From Paracoccus sp. MC1862 (GTDB lineage Bacteria > Pseudomonadota > Alphaproteobacteria > Rhodobacterales > Rhodobacteraceae): a stretch of DNA of 64,000 bases. Made by a program: the position numbers and the translations under genes. Of the stretch, positions 28,583 through 36,589 are shown in pieces (the first letter of the stretch is position 1; each line of letters opens with the position of its first letter). The stretch lies in contig NZ_CP067225.1 of the NCBI RefSeq assembly GCF_016617715.1, positions 2,672,001-2,736,000 of the forward strand, in the 5' to 3' direction. Below the pieces are notes generated by a model, which saw only the letters and a program-made list of their open reading frames with translations, made no database searches and had not been told where the DNA came from.

Positions 28583-29854
28583 TCAGGCGTTCATCGATTC
28601 GAAGAAATCGGCGTTGGTCTTGGTCTGCTTCAGCTTCGAGATCAGGAACTCGATCGCATCCGTTGTGCCCATCGGGTTCAGGATGCGCCGCAGCAGATAG
28701 GTCTTCTGCAGATCCTTCTGATCGACAAGCAGCTCTTCCTTGCGGGTTCCCGACTTGAGGATGTCCATGGCAGGGAATACCCGCTTGTCGGCAACCTTCC
28801 GGTCCAAGACGATCTCGCTGTTGCCGGTGCCCTTGAATTCCTCGAAGATCACTTCGTCCATGCGGCTGCCGGTATCGATCAGCGCTGTTGCGATAATCGT
28901 TAGTGAACCACCTTCCTCGATGTTCCGCGCGGCGCCGAAGAACCTCTTGGGCCGCTGCAACGCATTTGCATCGACACCTCCCGTCAGCACCTTGCCCGAG
29001 GAGGGCACGACCGTGTTGAACGCCCGCCCCAAGCGCGTGATCGAATCCAGCAGAATCACCACATCCCGCTTGTGCTCGACCAGCCGCTTTGCCTTTTCGA
29101 TCACCATCTCGCTGACAGCAACGTGCCGCGTTGCCGGCTCGTCGAAGGTCGATGAAACCACCTCACCCTTCACAGAGCGCTGCATGTCCGTCACCTCCTC
29201 GGGCCGCTCATCGATCAGCAGCACGATGAGATAGCATTCAGGATGATTTTTCTCGATCGAATGGGCAATATTCTGCAGAAGCACCGTCTTGCCGGTACGA
29301 GGAGGGGCAACGATCAGCGACCGCTGTCCTTTCCCGATCGGCGCCACCAGGTCGATGATCCGGGCCGAGCGGTCCTTGGCCGTCGGGTCCTCCAACTCCA
29401 TCCGCAGCCGTTCGTTCGGATAGAGCGGGGTCAGGTTGTCGAAGGCAACCTTGTGCCGCGCCTTCTCGGGATTCTCGAAGTTGATCTTTTCGGCCTTGGT
29501 CAGCGCGAAATATCGCTCGTTTTCACCCGGAGCGCGGATCACCCCCTCGACGGTGTCGCCCGTTCGCAGACTGTGCAGGCGGATCATGTCGGGGCTGACA
29601 TAGATGTCGTCGGGACCGGGCAGGTAGTTCGCCTCGGGCGAGCGCAGGAAGCCAAAGCCGTCCTGCACGACCTCCAGCACGCCATCTCCGCCGATCTCGA
29701 AGCCTTCCTCAGCATGCTCCTTCAGCAGCGAGAACATCATCTCGCCCTTCCGCATGGTGGAAGCGTTCTCGATCTCCCATTCCTCGGCGATGGACAGCAG
29801 GTCGGCGGGGCTCTTGGCCTTCAGGTCGGCGAGGTTGAGGCGTTCTTCGGTCAT
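28583..29854 (-). CDS. rho: Transcription termination factor Rho
   Basis: Hexameric RNA helicase, 423 residues from [16 protein letters not shown]. It has an N-terminal RNA-binding domain ([22 protein letters not shown]), Walker A APPRTGKT, Walker [17 protein letters not shown] and the Q-loop near [17 protein letters not shown]. The frame is open to 29905, but the ATG pair at 29857/29854 matches related proteins. Confidence 0.96.
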   Translation of the reverse strand: MTEERLNLADLKAKSPADLLSIAEEWEIENASTMRKGEMMFSLLKEHAEEGFEIGGDGVLEVVQDGFGFLRSPEANYLPGPDDIYVSPDMIRLHSLRTGDTVEGVIRAPGENERYFALTKAEKINFENPEKARHKVAFDNLTPLYPNERLRMELEDPTAKDRSARIIDLVAPIGKGQRSLIVAPPRTGKTVLLQNIAHSIEKNHPECYLIVLLIDERPEEVTDMQRSVKGEVVSSTFDEPATRHVAVSEMVIEKAKRLVEHKRDVVILLDSITRLGRAFNTVVPSSGKVLTGGVDANALQRPKRFFGAARNIEEGGSLTIIATALIDTGSRMDEVIFEEFKGTGNSEIVLDRKVADKRVFPAMDILKSGTRKEELLVDQKDLQKTYLLRRILNPMGTTDAIEFLISKLKQTKTNADFFESMNA

Positions 29855-29974
29855 CATGTCACCATGCGCCGGATCGGCCCGGGCCGGGCGCTGCGGCATG
29901 CTCATGTCGGATGGATTCGCCCCGGACGGGACGCAACATGGCAGATAGGCCGAAACGGCCCCTGAGTCAAACCT

Positions 29975-30424
29975 TCAGAACTTCACGATCACCGACAGCA
30001 CGATGATCGCCATCAGCAATGTCGGCACCTCGTTCATCAGCCGATAACGCCGGCCGGTCGATCCTGCGCCGCGTGACAGTTTCTTCCGCTCGATCATCAG
30101 CCAGTGATGGAAGACGGTCATGCCGACCACGGCGACGGCCTTGGTCCATGGCCAGATCATCGACCAGTCCACGATCCCCGGCGTGAACACCAGCGCCAGC
30201 CCCGCGAGCCATGTCGCGATGGACGCCGGTCCCATGATGAACCGCAGCAGCTTGTATTCCATGATCTGCAGGCTGTCGCCCGGCTCTCCGGCCATGGTTC
30301 CGCGCTCGGCATGATAAACGAACAGCCTTGGCAGGTAGAACAGCCCCGCCATCCAGGAAATCACCGCCATGACGTGAAAGGCCTTGATCCACGGGTAAGC
30401 AGTGCCAAGCCAATCGGTGATCAT
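29975..30424 (-). CDS. hemJ: Protoporphyrinogen IX oxidase HemJ
   Basis: Small inner-membrane haem-synthesis enzyme of 149 residues with four hydrophobic segments. The conserved IKAFHVMAVISWMAGLFYLPRL near the N-terminus carries the functional His, and RYRLMNEVPTLLM near the C-terminus is typical. It is the last gene before the origin gap and runs away from it. Confidence 0.94.
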   Translation of the reverse strand: MITDWLGTAYPWIKAFHVMAVISWMAGLFYLPRLFVYHAERGTMAGEPGDSLQIMEYKLLRFIMGPASIATWLAGLALVFTPGIVDWSMIWPWTKAVAVVGMTVFHHWLMIERKKLSRGAGSTGRRYRLMNEVPTLLMAIIVLSVIVKF

Positions 30425-30576
30425 GCGCCATCTCCTTCGCCATCTTATCCTTAAGAAAGGAAAGATAAGAAAGGTAGATGTGGTGGTAGGGCCTGTGGAC
30501 TTCGGAAGGATCGTCTTTTACCGGATTCAATCCACCAAAACTGCCTGTGGGAAAATCCTGTGGAGGCACATCTGTC

Positions 30577-30620
30577 GTTCTAAAGATAATCAAATATTTT
30601 CATGATATTAGACTCTATGT
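30577..30620. other. AT-rich unwinding element of the origin
   Basis: This stretch is much richer in A and T than the flanking genes (for example AATCAAATATTTTCATGATA at 30588-30607) and directly precedes the first perfect DnaA box. Confidence 0.7.
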
Positions 30621-30626
30621 GCATCC

Positions 30627-30635
30627 TGTGGATAA
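30627..30635 (-). promoter_or_regulatory. DnaA box, perfect
   Basis: TGTGGATAA is the exact complement of the TTATCCACA consensus. It lies 6 bases after the AT-rich element. Confidence 0.9.
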
Positions 30636-30683
30636 CTCTGTTAGTCCACAAGGTCGGGATGACTCTGGAACAACTTGTCTTCC

Positions 30684-30692
30684 TGTGGATGA
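30684..30692 (-). promoter_or_regulatory. DnaA box, 8 of 9
   Basis: TGTGGATGA differs at one base from the reverse-complement consensus and has the same orientation as the box at 30627. Confidence 0.8.
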
Positions 30693-30723
30693 CTCCCTTT
30701 CGTTCACCTTCCGTCTCATGGCC

Positions 30724-30732
30724 TGATCCACA
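30724..30732 (+). promoter_or_regulatory. DnaA box, 8 of 9
   Basis: TGATCCACA differs from TTATCCACA at one base and points opposite to the two boxes on its left. Confidence 0.78.
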
Positions 30733-30797
30733 GTCCTCGCGGGCGCAGCAGTTGTCCCATGCCACCGCCCTCCTCCGGCCCTGCCTTTGCACCGCAG

Positions 30798-30806
30798 TTA
30801 TCCACA
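30798..30806 (+). promoter_or_regulatory. DnaA box, perfect
   Basis: TTATCCACA matches the consensus exactly. It lies 66 bp before the aroE start. Confidence 0.88.
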
Positions 30807-30872
30807 GCCGTGGCGCTTCCCCTTGAATGGCGCGCGGGCTAGACAGATGTGGCAGGACGGCGAGGATGCGGA

Positions 30873-31748
30873 ATGAACCACAGCGCGGCGCCGATGATGG
30901 CGGATCGGCAGGACCACAGGGAAACGCAGGTGCCGCTGGCTGGGGTGATCGGCTGGCCGGTGGCCCATTCCCGTTCGCCTGTGCTGCACGGACACTGGCT
31001 GCAGCAGCACGGGCTGCGCGGTCATTATGTGCCGCTTGCCGTCAGGCCCGAACATCTTGCGCAGGTGCTGCAGGGCCTGCCATGCATGGGCTTCGTCGGC
31101 GCAAACGTCACCATCCCGCACAAGGAAGCGGTGCTGGCGCTGGCTGATGTCGTCACCGACCGCGCGGCGCTGATCGGGGCGGCCAACACGCTGATCTTCC
31201 GTCCCGATGGCCGTATCCACGCTGACAACACTGACGGCTGCGGCTTCATCGCCAACCTGACCCAGCAGGCGCCCCACTGGCAGCCCTCGTCCGGTCCCGC
31301 CGCCATCATCGGCGCGGGGGGCGCTGCGCGGGCCGTGGTTGCGGCGCTTCTGGAACAGGGCGTGCCGGAACTGCGGATCGCCAACCGGTCCCGCGAGCGT
31401 GCCGAGCGTATCCGCGAGGATTTCGGCGCGCGCGTCACCGTCCATGACTGGTCGCATGCGGGCGGGATGCTGGAAGGCGCCAGAACCGTCGTGAACACCA
31501 CCTCCATGGGCATGGAGGGCCAGCCGCCTCTGCAGGTTACCCTGGACAAGCTGTCGCCCGCCGCCCTCGTGACGGACCTTGTCTATACGCCGCTCGACAC
31601 GGCGTTCCTGCGCGCCGCCCGCGCGCGCGGCTGCGTCACGGTGGACGGCCTCGGCATGCTGCTGCACCAGGCCGCACCGGGGTTCGAGCGCTGGTTCGGC
31701 GTCAGGCCCCAGGTCGATGACGCCCTGCGCGCCACGGTGCTGGGATGA
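30873..31748 (+). CDS. aroE: Shikimate dehydrogenase
   Basis: NADPH-dependent reduction of 3-dehydroshikimate, 291 residues from MNHSAAP. Motifs are GWPVAHSRSPVLHGHW (shikimate site), FVGANVTIPHKEAVL with the catalytic Lys, NTDGCGF, and the cofactor loop IIGAGGAARAVV. GAGG lies 7 bases before the ATG at 30873; an upstream in-frame start at 30849 lacks support. It overlaps coaE by ATGA and is the first gene right of the origin. Confidence 0.95.
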   Translation: MNHSAAPMMADRQDHRETQVPLAGVIGWPVAHSRSPVLHGHWLQQHGLRGHYVPLAVRPEHLAQVLQGLPCMGFVGANVTIPHKEAVLALADVVTDRAALIGAANTLIFRPDGRIHADNTDGCGFIANLTQQAPHWQPSSGPAAIIGAGGAARAVVAALLEQGVPELRIANRSRERAERIREDFGARVTVHDWSHAGGMLEGARTVVNTTSMGMEGQPPLQVTLDKLSPAALVTDLVYTPLDTAFLRAARARGCVTVDGLGMLLHQAAPGFERWFGVRPQVDDALRATVLG

Positions 31749-32347
31749 GCTTCCGGCTCGGCCTCACCGGCGGCATCGGCATGGGCAAGACCACCACCGC
31801 CGCGATGTTCGCAAGCCGCGGCGTCCCTGTCTGGGATGCCGACACCGCCGTCCACCGGCTCTATGCGGCGGGCGCCGCCGCGGTTGAGCCCGTTGCGGCC
31901 GTTTTTCCCTCGGCGCTCGGTCCTCAGGGCATCGACCGCACCGTGCTGAAGCGTCTGCTGGCCGAAGATCCCTCGCGACTGGCCCGGCTCGAAGCCATCG
32001 TCCACCCCCTTGTCGCTGCCGACCGGCAGGCCTTCATCGGGGCGAATGCCGCTGCGCCGGTCGTGCTGCTCGACATTCCGCTGCTGTTCGAAACGGGGGC
32101 AGAGGCGCAGATGGACGGCGTCGCCGTTGTCTCTGCCCGGGCCGAGATCCAGCGCGCCCGCGTCCTGTCCCGTCCCGGCATGGATGAAGCGACGCTTGAC
32201 CTGATCCTGTCGCGCCAGATGGCCGACGCCGAACGCCGCGCCCGCGCGACCTGGATCATCCCCACCGCGACATTGGCCGAGGCGGAAGCCGCCGTGGACG
32301 CCATCCTTGCCGAAATCGCCGCCCGAAAGACCAGGACCCATGCGTGA
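31745..32347 (+). CDS. coaE: Dephospho-CoA kinase
   Basis: Last step of CoA synthesis, 200 residues. Its P-loop region GLTGGIGMGKTTTAAMF is at the N-terminus, followed by VWDADTAVHRLY and VLLDIPLLFETGAE. It overlaps aroE by 4 bases and dnaQ by 8, so the three genes form an operon. Confidence 0.95.
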   Translation: MSFRLGLTGGIGMGKTTTAAMFASRGVPVWDADTAVHRLYAAGAAAVEPVAAVFPSALGPQGIDRTVLKRLLAEDPSRLARLEAIVHPLVAADRQAFIGANAAAPVVLLDIPLLFETGAEAQMDGVAVVSARAEIQRARVLSRPGMDEATLDLILSRQMADAERRARATWIIPTATLAEAEAAVDAILAEIAARKTRTHA

Positions 32348-33047
32348 GATCGTTCTCGACACTGAAACCACCGGCTTCGACCCCGACACCGGCGACCGCA
32401 TCGTCGAGATCGGCGCCGTCGAGCTGATGAACCACCTGCCTACGGGCCGGCATTTCCACGTCTACATCAATCCTGAACGCGACATGCCGGCCGATGCCTT
32501 CGCGGTCCACGGGCTTTCGACCGAGTTCCTGTCCGACAAGCCGCGCTTTGGCGAAGTCGCCGCCGGTTTCATCGCCTTCATCGGGGACGCCCGGCTGGTC
32601 ATCCACAATGCCGCCTTTGACATGAAGTTCCTGAACGCGGAGCTGCGCCGCGCCGGCCAGCCCACGATGCCGATGTCCCGGGCACTCGACACCGTGGCGA
32701 TGGCACGGGGGAAATTTCCGGGCGCGCCGGTGTCGCTGGACGCGCTTTGCCGGCGCTGGGGAATCGACAATTCCAACCGCACCCTTCACGGTGCGCTTCT
32801 GGACAGCCAGCTTCTGGCCGAGGTTTATCTGGAACTGATCGGCGGCCGCCAGCCCGACCTGGTGCTGGTGCCGCAAGCCGATACCCGAACGGCCGACGGC
32901 GCCGCCTCGGGACCTGTCCGCCCGCGCGCGCCCCGTCCGGCGCCGCTGCCCCCCCGCATCACCGCCGCCGAGCGACAGGCCCATGCCGCCTTTGTCGAAC
33001 GGATCGGCGCCAAGGCCCTGTGGTCGCGCCATGCGCCGGCGGGCTGA
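32340..33047 (+). CDS. dnaQ: DNA polymerase III epsilon subunit (proofreading 3'-5' exonuclease)
   Basis: Proofreading subunit, 235 residues from MREIVLDTETTG. The exonuclease motifs are DTETTG (Exo I), HNAAFDMKFLNAEL (Exo II) and HGALLDSQLLAEVY (Exo III). A Pro/Arg-rich linker and a short helix for the alpha subunit end the protein. The ATG lies inside the 3' end of coaE. Confidence 0.95.
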   Translation: MREIVLDTETTGFDPDTGDRIVEIGAVELMNHLPTGRHFHVYINPERDMPADAFAVHGLSTEFLSDKPRFGEVAAGFIAFIGDARLVIHNAAFDMKFLNAELRRAGQPTMPMSRALDTVAMARGKFPGAPVSLDALCRRWGIDNSNRTLHGALLDSQLLAEVYLELIGGRQPDLVLVPQADTRTADGAASGPVRPRAPRPAPLPPRITAAERQAHAAFVERIGAKALWSRHAPAG

Positions 33048-33068
33048 TCGCCGCACTGGGCATTCCCC

Positions 33069-33968
33069 ATGATCGGCTACCTGCGGGAATCCTGGTCCTT
33101 CGTCGCCGCCCTGTTCGAGCGGATGGACAAGATCCACATGGGCCTGATCGCCGCCGGGGTGGCCTTTTACGCCATGTTCGCCGTCTTTCCCGGCCTTGCC
33201 GCCCTGATCGCCCTTTGGGGCCTCTGGTTCGATCCCGCGATCATCCAGGAATATGACCGCTACGTGGACGAGTTCGTGCCCGGTCAGGCCGCCGAGATCC
33301 TGCACGCCCAGATCGATGCCCTGACCTCGGGCGGACGCACGCAGCTTGGCTGGGCTTCGGCGATCTCTTTCGTGATCGCCACCGTCGCGGCGCGGGCGGG
33401 GGTGGATGCGCTGGTGCGCGGGCTGAACGCGGCTTACGGGGTGCGCTCGCATTCCACGATCGTGGGCTTCGTGCTGGCCTATGCGCTGACGCTGGCCATC
33501 GTGGGGGTGGTGATCCTCGGGCTTGCCACCATCGTGATCGTGCCGCTCGCCTTCAACTTCATGGAGCATGGGCCGCTGCGAAGCTGGCTGATCGGCGTGA
33601 CGCCCTGGGTCGCCATGTTCCTGATCGTGATCATCGGCATCGGCATCCTTTACCGCTACGGCCCGAACGTGAAGACGCCGCGCACCCGCATCTTCACCTG
33701 GGGGGCGTTGTTTGCCGCACTGGCCTGGGCGGCAGCCTCGGTGGCCTTTTCCGTCTACCTGGCGCGATTCGACAGCTACAACCGCATCTACGGGTCGATC
33801 GGTGCAGTGGTGGCGCTGCTGATGTGGTTCTACCTGGCAGGCTTCTCGGTGATGATGGGCGCCCTCATCAATGTCGAGATGGATCGCCACAAGCGGCTGG
33901 TGCAGGCACGCAAGGCCCGCGCGCTGGCGCGCAAGATGACTGAAAAGCGCAAGCAGGCCGCCGGCTAA
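33069..33968 (+). CDS. YihY/BrkB-family inner-membrane protein
   Basis: The 299-residue protein has about six membrane segments and the YihY pattern with AGVAFYAMFAVFPGLAALIALWG early and LLMWFYLAGFSVMMGALINVEMDRHK near the end. The function of the family is unsettled. It follows dnaQ by 21 bp and converges on the stress kinase gene with 6 bp between stops. Confidence 0.88.
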   Translation: MIGYLRESWSFVAALFERMDKIHMGLIAAGVAFYAMFAVFPGLAALIALWGLWFDPAIIQEYDRYVDEFVPGQAAEILHAQIDALTSGGRTQLGWASAISFVIATVAARAGVDALVRGLNAAYGVRSHSTIVGFVLAYALTLAIVGVVILGLATIVIVPLAFNFMEHGPLRSWLIGVTPWVAMFLIVIIGIGILYRYGPNVKTPRTRIFTWGALFAALAWAAASVAFSVYLARFDSYNRIYGSIGAVVALLMWFYLAGFSVMMGALINVEMDRHKRLVQARKARALARKMTEKRKQAAG

Positions 33969-33974
33969 CGGCGG

Positions 33975-35750
33975 TCAGTGCCGCGCTCCCTCGCGCGCGG
34001 CCGAGGTCAGCACCACTCTGCGCTCCTCCGGCTCACGCAGCGAATATGGCGCGTCCGGGCTGAAGCGCATGTGCAGCGTGAACACGTCATCCGTTGCCGT
34101 CACCTCGGTTTCGGTGTCGAGCTGCATCGCGAATGCTTCGATCAACTGGCTGCCAAGACCGGTGCCTTCCAGGTTGTTCAGGGGCTGGCCCAGCGAATTC
34201 TCGATCGTCAGTTCTGCCTTGCCTTCGTCATCCACCCGCAACTGCACCCGAACCCAGGCCCTTTCCTGTCCTTCCGCCTTTCCGGCGTATTTGAGCGCGT
34301 TGGTAAAGGCTTCGGTGGTCAGCAGGGTCAGCGGCACCGCCTGGTCCGGCAGCAGCACCAGCGGGTCAAGCCGGGTGTCGATCTGGATCGACTGGTCGTT
34401 GACGACAGTCGCGGTGGACATCTGCCCGATGATGTCGCGGATCAGGCGATCTGCCTCGACCGAGTCCAGATGCTCGGCCTGGTAGAGGTTCTTGTAGATC
34501 GTGGCCAGCGACGCCACCCGGTCCTGCACCGACCGCAGCACCCGCTTGGCGTCGGTGTCGTCGATCATCCGGCCCTGCATGTTGATGATCGAGGCGATCA
34601 GTTGCAGGTTGTTCTTGACCCGGTGATGGACCTCTTTCAGCAGCACCGTCTTTTCGGCGACGACTTCCTCCATCGCCGCCTCGTCGCGGATCAGGATGCG
34701 GGCCATGTTGTGGAATGTCTCGCTGACGTCGCGGATCTCGCCCGGCGCGCCTTCCAGGATCGGGGGCGGGGCGTCGCGGTTGCCCAGGGCAAAGCGGCGC
34801 ATCTGGCTTCGCAATTCGCGCACATGCCGCAGCACCAGACGATAGACGGCGAAATAGGCCACGGCGAGAGATACGGCCCAGAGGGCGACGGGAAACAGCA
34901 CGGCGGCAAGCCGCGACACCGTCAACCCGGCAATGCCGGTCAGCTGCGGGCTCCAGCTGCCCAGTGCATAGACCAGGTCGGGCACCACCGCGACAACCGA
35001 AAACACCCGTTGCTCGCCCGAGTTCGAGATGCCGCTGAAGGTCGTGTCCGTCAGCGGGATCAGCGAATCCAGCGTCATGCCTTCCGGCAGGATCGCGGTG
35101 GGATCGTTGTCGCTTTCAAAGTCGCCCACCAGCGACTGGCCGACGCTGTTGAAGGTCAGGATGCGGGCGCCGTCCGACCAGTAGGCCGTCGCATGGGTCG
35201 AACGCAGCAGGTCGTGCGACAAGGACACCGCGACATAGCCCAGCAGGTCCTGTTCGCGGTAAAGCGGCTGCGACACGATCACCACCGATTGCCCCGAGGC
35301 CCGGCCTTTCTCCGCGGCGGTGATCAGCGTTCCCGGCTCACGCATGAACTGCAGGAAATGCGGCAAGTCGCGCATATCCACGACCCTGTCCGCCGAGGAA
35401 CAGGCGTTGCGGCCCGTGATGTCGGTGAACCCGGCATAAACAAAGGTCGCGCTGCGCTGGACGAAATCGCGCATCATCTCGGAACAGGCGGCCGGATCGT
35501 CCAGCAGCGTCAGCACCGAGCTGCCAAGCGCATCGGCCGTTCCGATGGCGCCCTGCAGCAGCGCCCGTTCGCCTGCGGCGGCGGCGGCGGTGCGTCCCTG
35601 GATGGCGATCTCGGACGACCGCTCGGCTTCGCGCGACAGATGCAGCGTCTGCAGGATCGAGATCATCCCGATGGGAAGGATCGCGATGCTCAGCAGCATC
35701 CCCAGCCGGAACCCCAGTGTCCGGGTGAAGGACGCGCCCTTTCCCAGCAC
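33975..35750 (-). CDS. HisKA_2-type sensor histidine kinase of the general stress response
   Basis: Membrane kinase of 591 residues that probably phosphorylates PhyR. A first membrane segment near residues 13-33 and a second near 285-305 enclose a periplasmic sensor domain. A HAMP-like region follows, then the H-box LLKEVHHRVKNNLQLIASIINMQ of the HisKA_2 family and a degenerate HATPase domain (LTTEAFTNALKYA, GTGLGSQLIEAFA). The start is GTG at 35750, 12 bases after the ecfG stop, so it is cotranscribed with nepR-ecfG. The signal sensed is unknown. Confidence 0.92.
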   Translation of the reverse strand: MLGKGASFTRTLGFRLGMLLSIAILPIGMISILQTLHLSREAERSSEIAIQGRTAAAAAGERALLQGAIGTADALGSSVLTLLDDPAACSEMMRDFVQRSATFVYAGFTDITGRNACSSADRVVDMRDLPHFLQFMREPGTLITAAEKGRASGQSVVIVSQPLYREQDLLGYVAVSLSHDLLRSTHATAYWSDGARILTFNSVGQSLVGDFESDNDPTAILPEGMTLDSLIPLTDTTFSGISNSGEQRVFSVVAVVPDLVYALGSWSPQLTGIAGLTVSRLAAVLFPVALWAVSLAVAYFAVYRLVLRHVRELRSQMRRFALGNRDAPPPILEGAPGEIRDVSETFHNMARILIRDEAAMEEVVAEKTVLLKEVHHRVKNNLQLIASIINMQGRMIDDTDAKRVLRSVQDRVASLATIYKNLYQAEHLDSVEADRLIRDIIGQMSTATVVNDQSIQIDTRLDPLVLLPDQAVPLTLLTTEAFTNALKYAGKAEGQERAWVRVQLRVDDEGKAELTIENSLGQPLNNLEGTGLGSQLIEAFAMQLDTETEVTATDDVFTLHMRFSPDAPYSLREPEERRVVLTSAAREGARH

Positions 35751-35762
35751 GGTCCTGCGCCT

Positions 35763-36347
35763 TCAGCGGGAAACGGGGTGGTTCACCGCCATCACGGCCA
35801 GGGTCGCGCGGTCCGTCATGTCAAGTTCCTCGCCCTCGGCCATCTGCAGCAATTCGGCCAGCCGGCGGCGGCCGCGGTTGGCACGCGACTTGACCGTGCC
35901 CACGGCCACGCCGGTCATGTTGGCGGCTTCCTCGTAGGAAAAGCCCGATCCGCCGACCAGGATCAGCGCCTCGCGCTGCTCGTCGGGAAGCTGCGCGAAG
36001 GCCGCCTTGAAGTCGTTCATCGCCAGCCGCCCGTCATGTTCGGGGCGGGTCGCCTGCCGGGCGGCATGGATGCCGTCGGTGTCGCTGACCTCGCGCCGGG
36101 TCTTGCGGCGGGCGGAATAGAAGGTGTTGCGCAGGATCGTGAACAGCCAGGCGCGCAGGTTGGTGCCGGCCTGGAACTTCTCGATATTGGTCCAAGCCTT
36201 GACGATGGTGTCCTGCACGAGATCGTCGGCGGACGCGCTTTCGCGGGTCAGCGACAGGGCGAATGCCCTCAGCGCGGGCAGGTGATCCACCAGCTCGCTG
36301 CGGGGGTCGGGACCGGATTGGGCCTTGCTGTCGGCCGCTCTGGACAT
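35763..36347 (-). CDS. ecfG: EcfG-type general stress sigma factor
   Basis: Extracytoplasmic-function sigma factor of the EcfG group, 194 residues from MSRAADSK. Region 2 has SADDLVQDTIVKAWTNIEKFQAGTNLRAWLFTILRN and region 4 has FSYEEAANMTGVAVGTVKSRANRGRRRLAELL. The ATG at 36347 lies 8 bases after AGGAG, better than the GTG at 36356 or the ATG at 36353. It is held by NepR and freed by phosphorylated PhyR. Confidence 0.94.
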   Translation of the reverse strand: MSRAADSKAQSGPDPRSELVDHLPALRAFALSLTRESASADDLVQDTIVKAWTNIEKFQAGTNLRAWLFTILRNTFYSARRKTRREVSDTDGIHAARQATRPEHDGRLAMNDFKAAFAQLPDEQREALILVGGSGFSYEEAANMTGVAVGTVKSRANRGRRRLAELLQMAEGEELDMTDRATLAVMAVNHPVSR

Positions 36348-36352
36348 CCGCA

Positions 36353-36499
36353 TCACTCCTGCTCGCGCAGGCGCTCGAGAAGGATCAGAAAGCGGTCGGG
36401 GACCTCCTGCTGGGATTCCTGCTCATAGACGCGCCGCAGATTTTCATCGATCTGCTTCTCAAGGGCGGCGCGTTTTCGTTCTTCCCGCCTCGTATTCAT
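36353..36499 (-). CDS. nepR: NepR anti-sigma factor (48 residues)
   Basis: Short gene easily missed by length cutoffs. It encodes a basic N-terminus (MNTRREERKRAALEKQ) and the NepR core IDENLRRVYEQE followed by VPDRFLILLERLREQE, the two helices that clamp EcfG or PhyR. The stop touches the ecfG start region. An EcfG-type promoter lies about 40-65 bases upstream. I see no strong ribosome site, so the exact start could move, but the family assignment is clear. Confidence 0.92.
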   Translation of the reverse strand: MNTRREERKRAALEKQIDENLRRVYEQESQQEVPDRFLILLERLREQE

Positions 36500-36538
36500 A
36501 TATTTGTCAGTCCCGGAAATCTTGTGTGCACGTTGCCC

Positions 36539-36563
36539 AACGGCTACAGGACGTCAAGGTTCC
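36539..36563 (-). promoter_or_regulatory. EcfG-dependent promoter of nepR-ecfG
   Basis: On the minus strand GGAAC (36563-36559), a 16-base spacer and CGTT (36542-36539) match the alphaproteobacterial EcfG consensus. This predicts autoactivation of the stress operon. Confidence 0.85.
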
Positions 36564-36589
36564 CACGGGGATAATTTTGAGGTTACGCC

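Larger units (their letters stand above)
30425..30872. other. oriC: Probable chromosomal replication origin oriC
   Basis: The 448-bp gap between divergent hemJ and aroE holds no convincing gene. It contains two perfect DnaA boxes (30627-30635 and 30798-30806), two boxes matching 8 of 9 bases (30684-30692 and 30724-30732) and several weaker ones. An AT-rich stretch at about 30577-30620 is a good unwinding element. Four GANTC methylation sites lie at 30524-30695. Genes on the left run mainly leftward and genes on the right run rightward, and parAB with parS-like sites is nearby. Confidence 0.88.

Noticed and set aside
30445-30567. Several TGTGG and TTATCC stretches as further DnaA boxes
   Set aside because: They match only 6 or 7 of 9 bases; they may be weak sites, but I list only the four best boxes.
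30602-30826. Short open frames inside the origin gap
   Set aside because: They overlap DnaA boxes and the AT-rich element, have no ribosome site and no similarity I recognise.
33978-36428. 816-codon plus-strand frame over the kinase and ecfG
   Set aside because: It is antisense to genes with clear HisKA_2 and sigma-factor motifs and has no recognisable domain.
36503-36533. GGAAA ... CGTT on the plus strand as an EcfG promoter for phyR
   Set aside because: The spacer is about 11 bases instead of 16-17 and the -35 box is imperfect.
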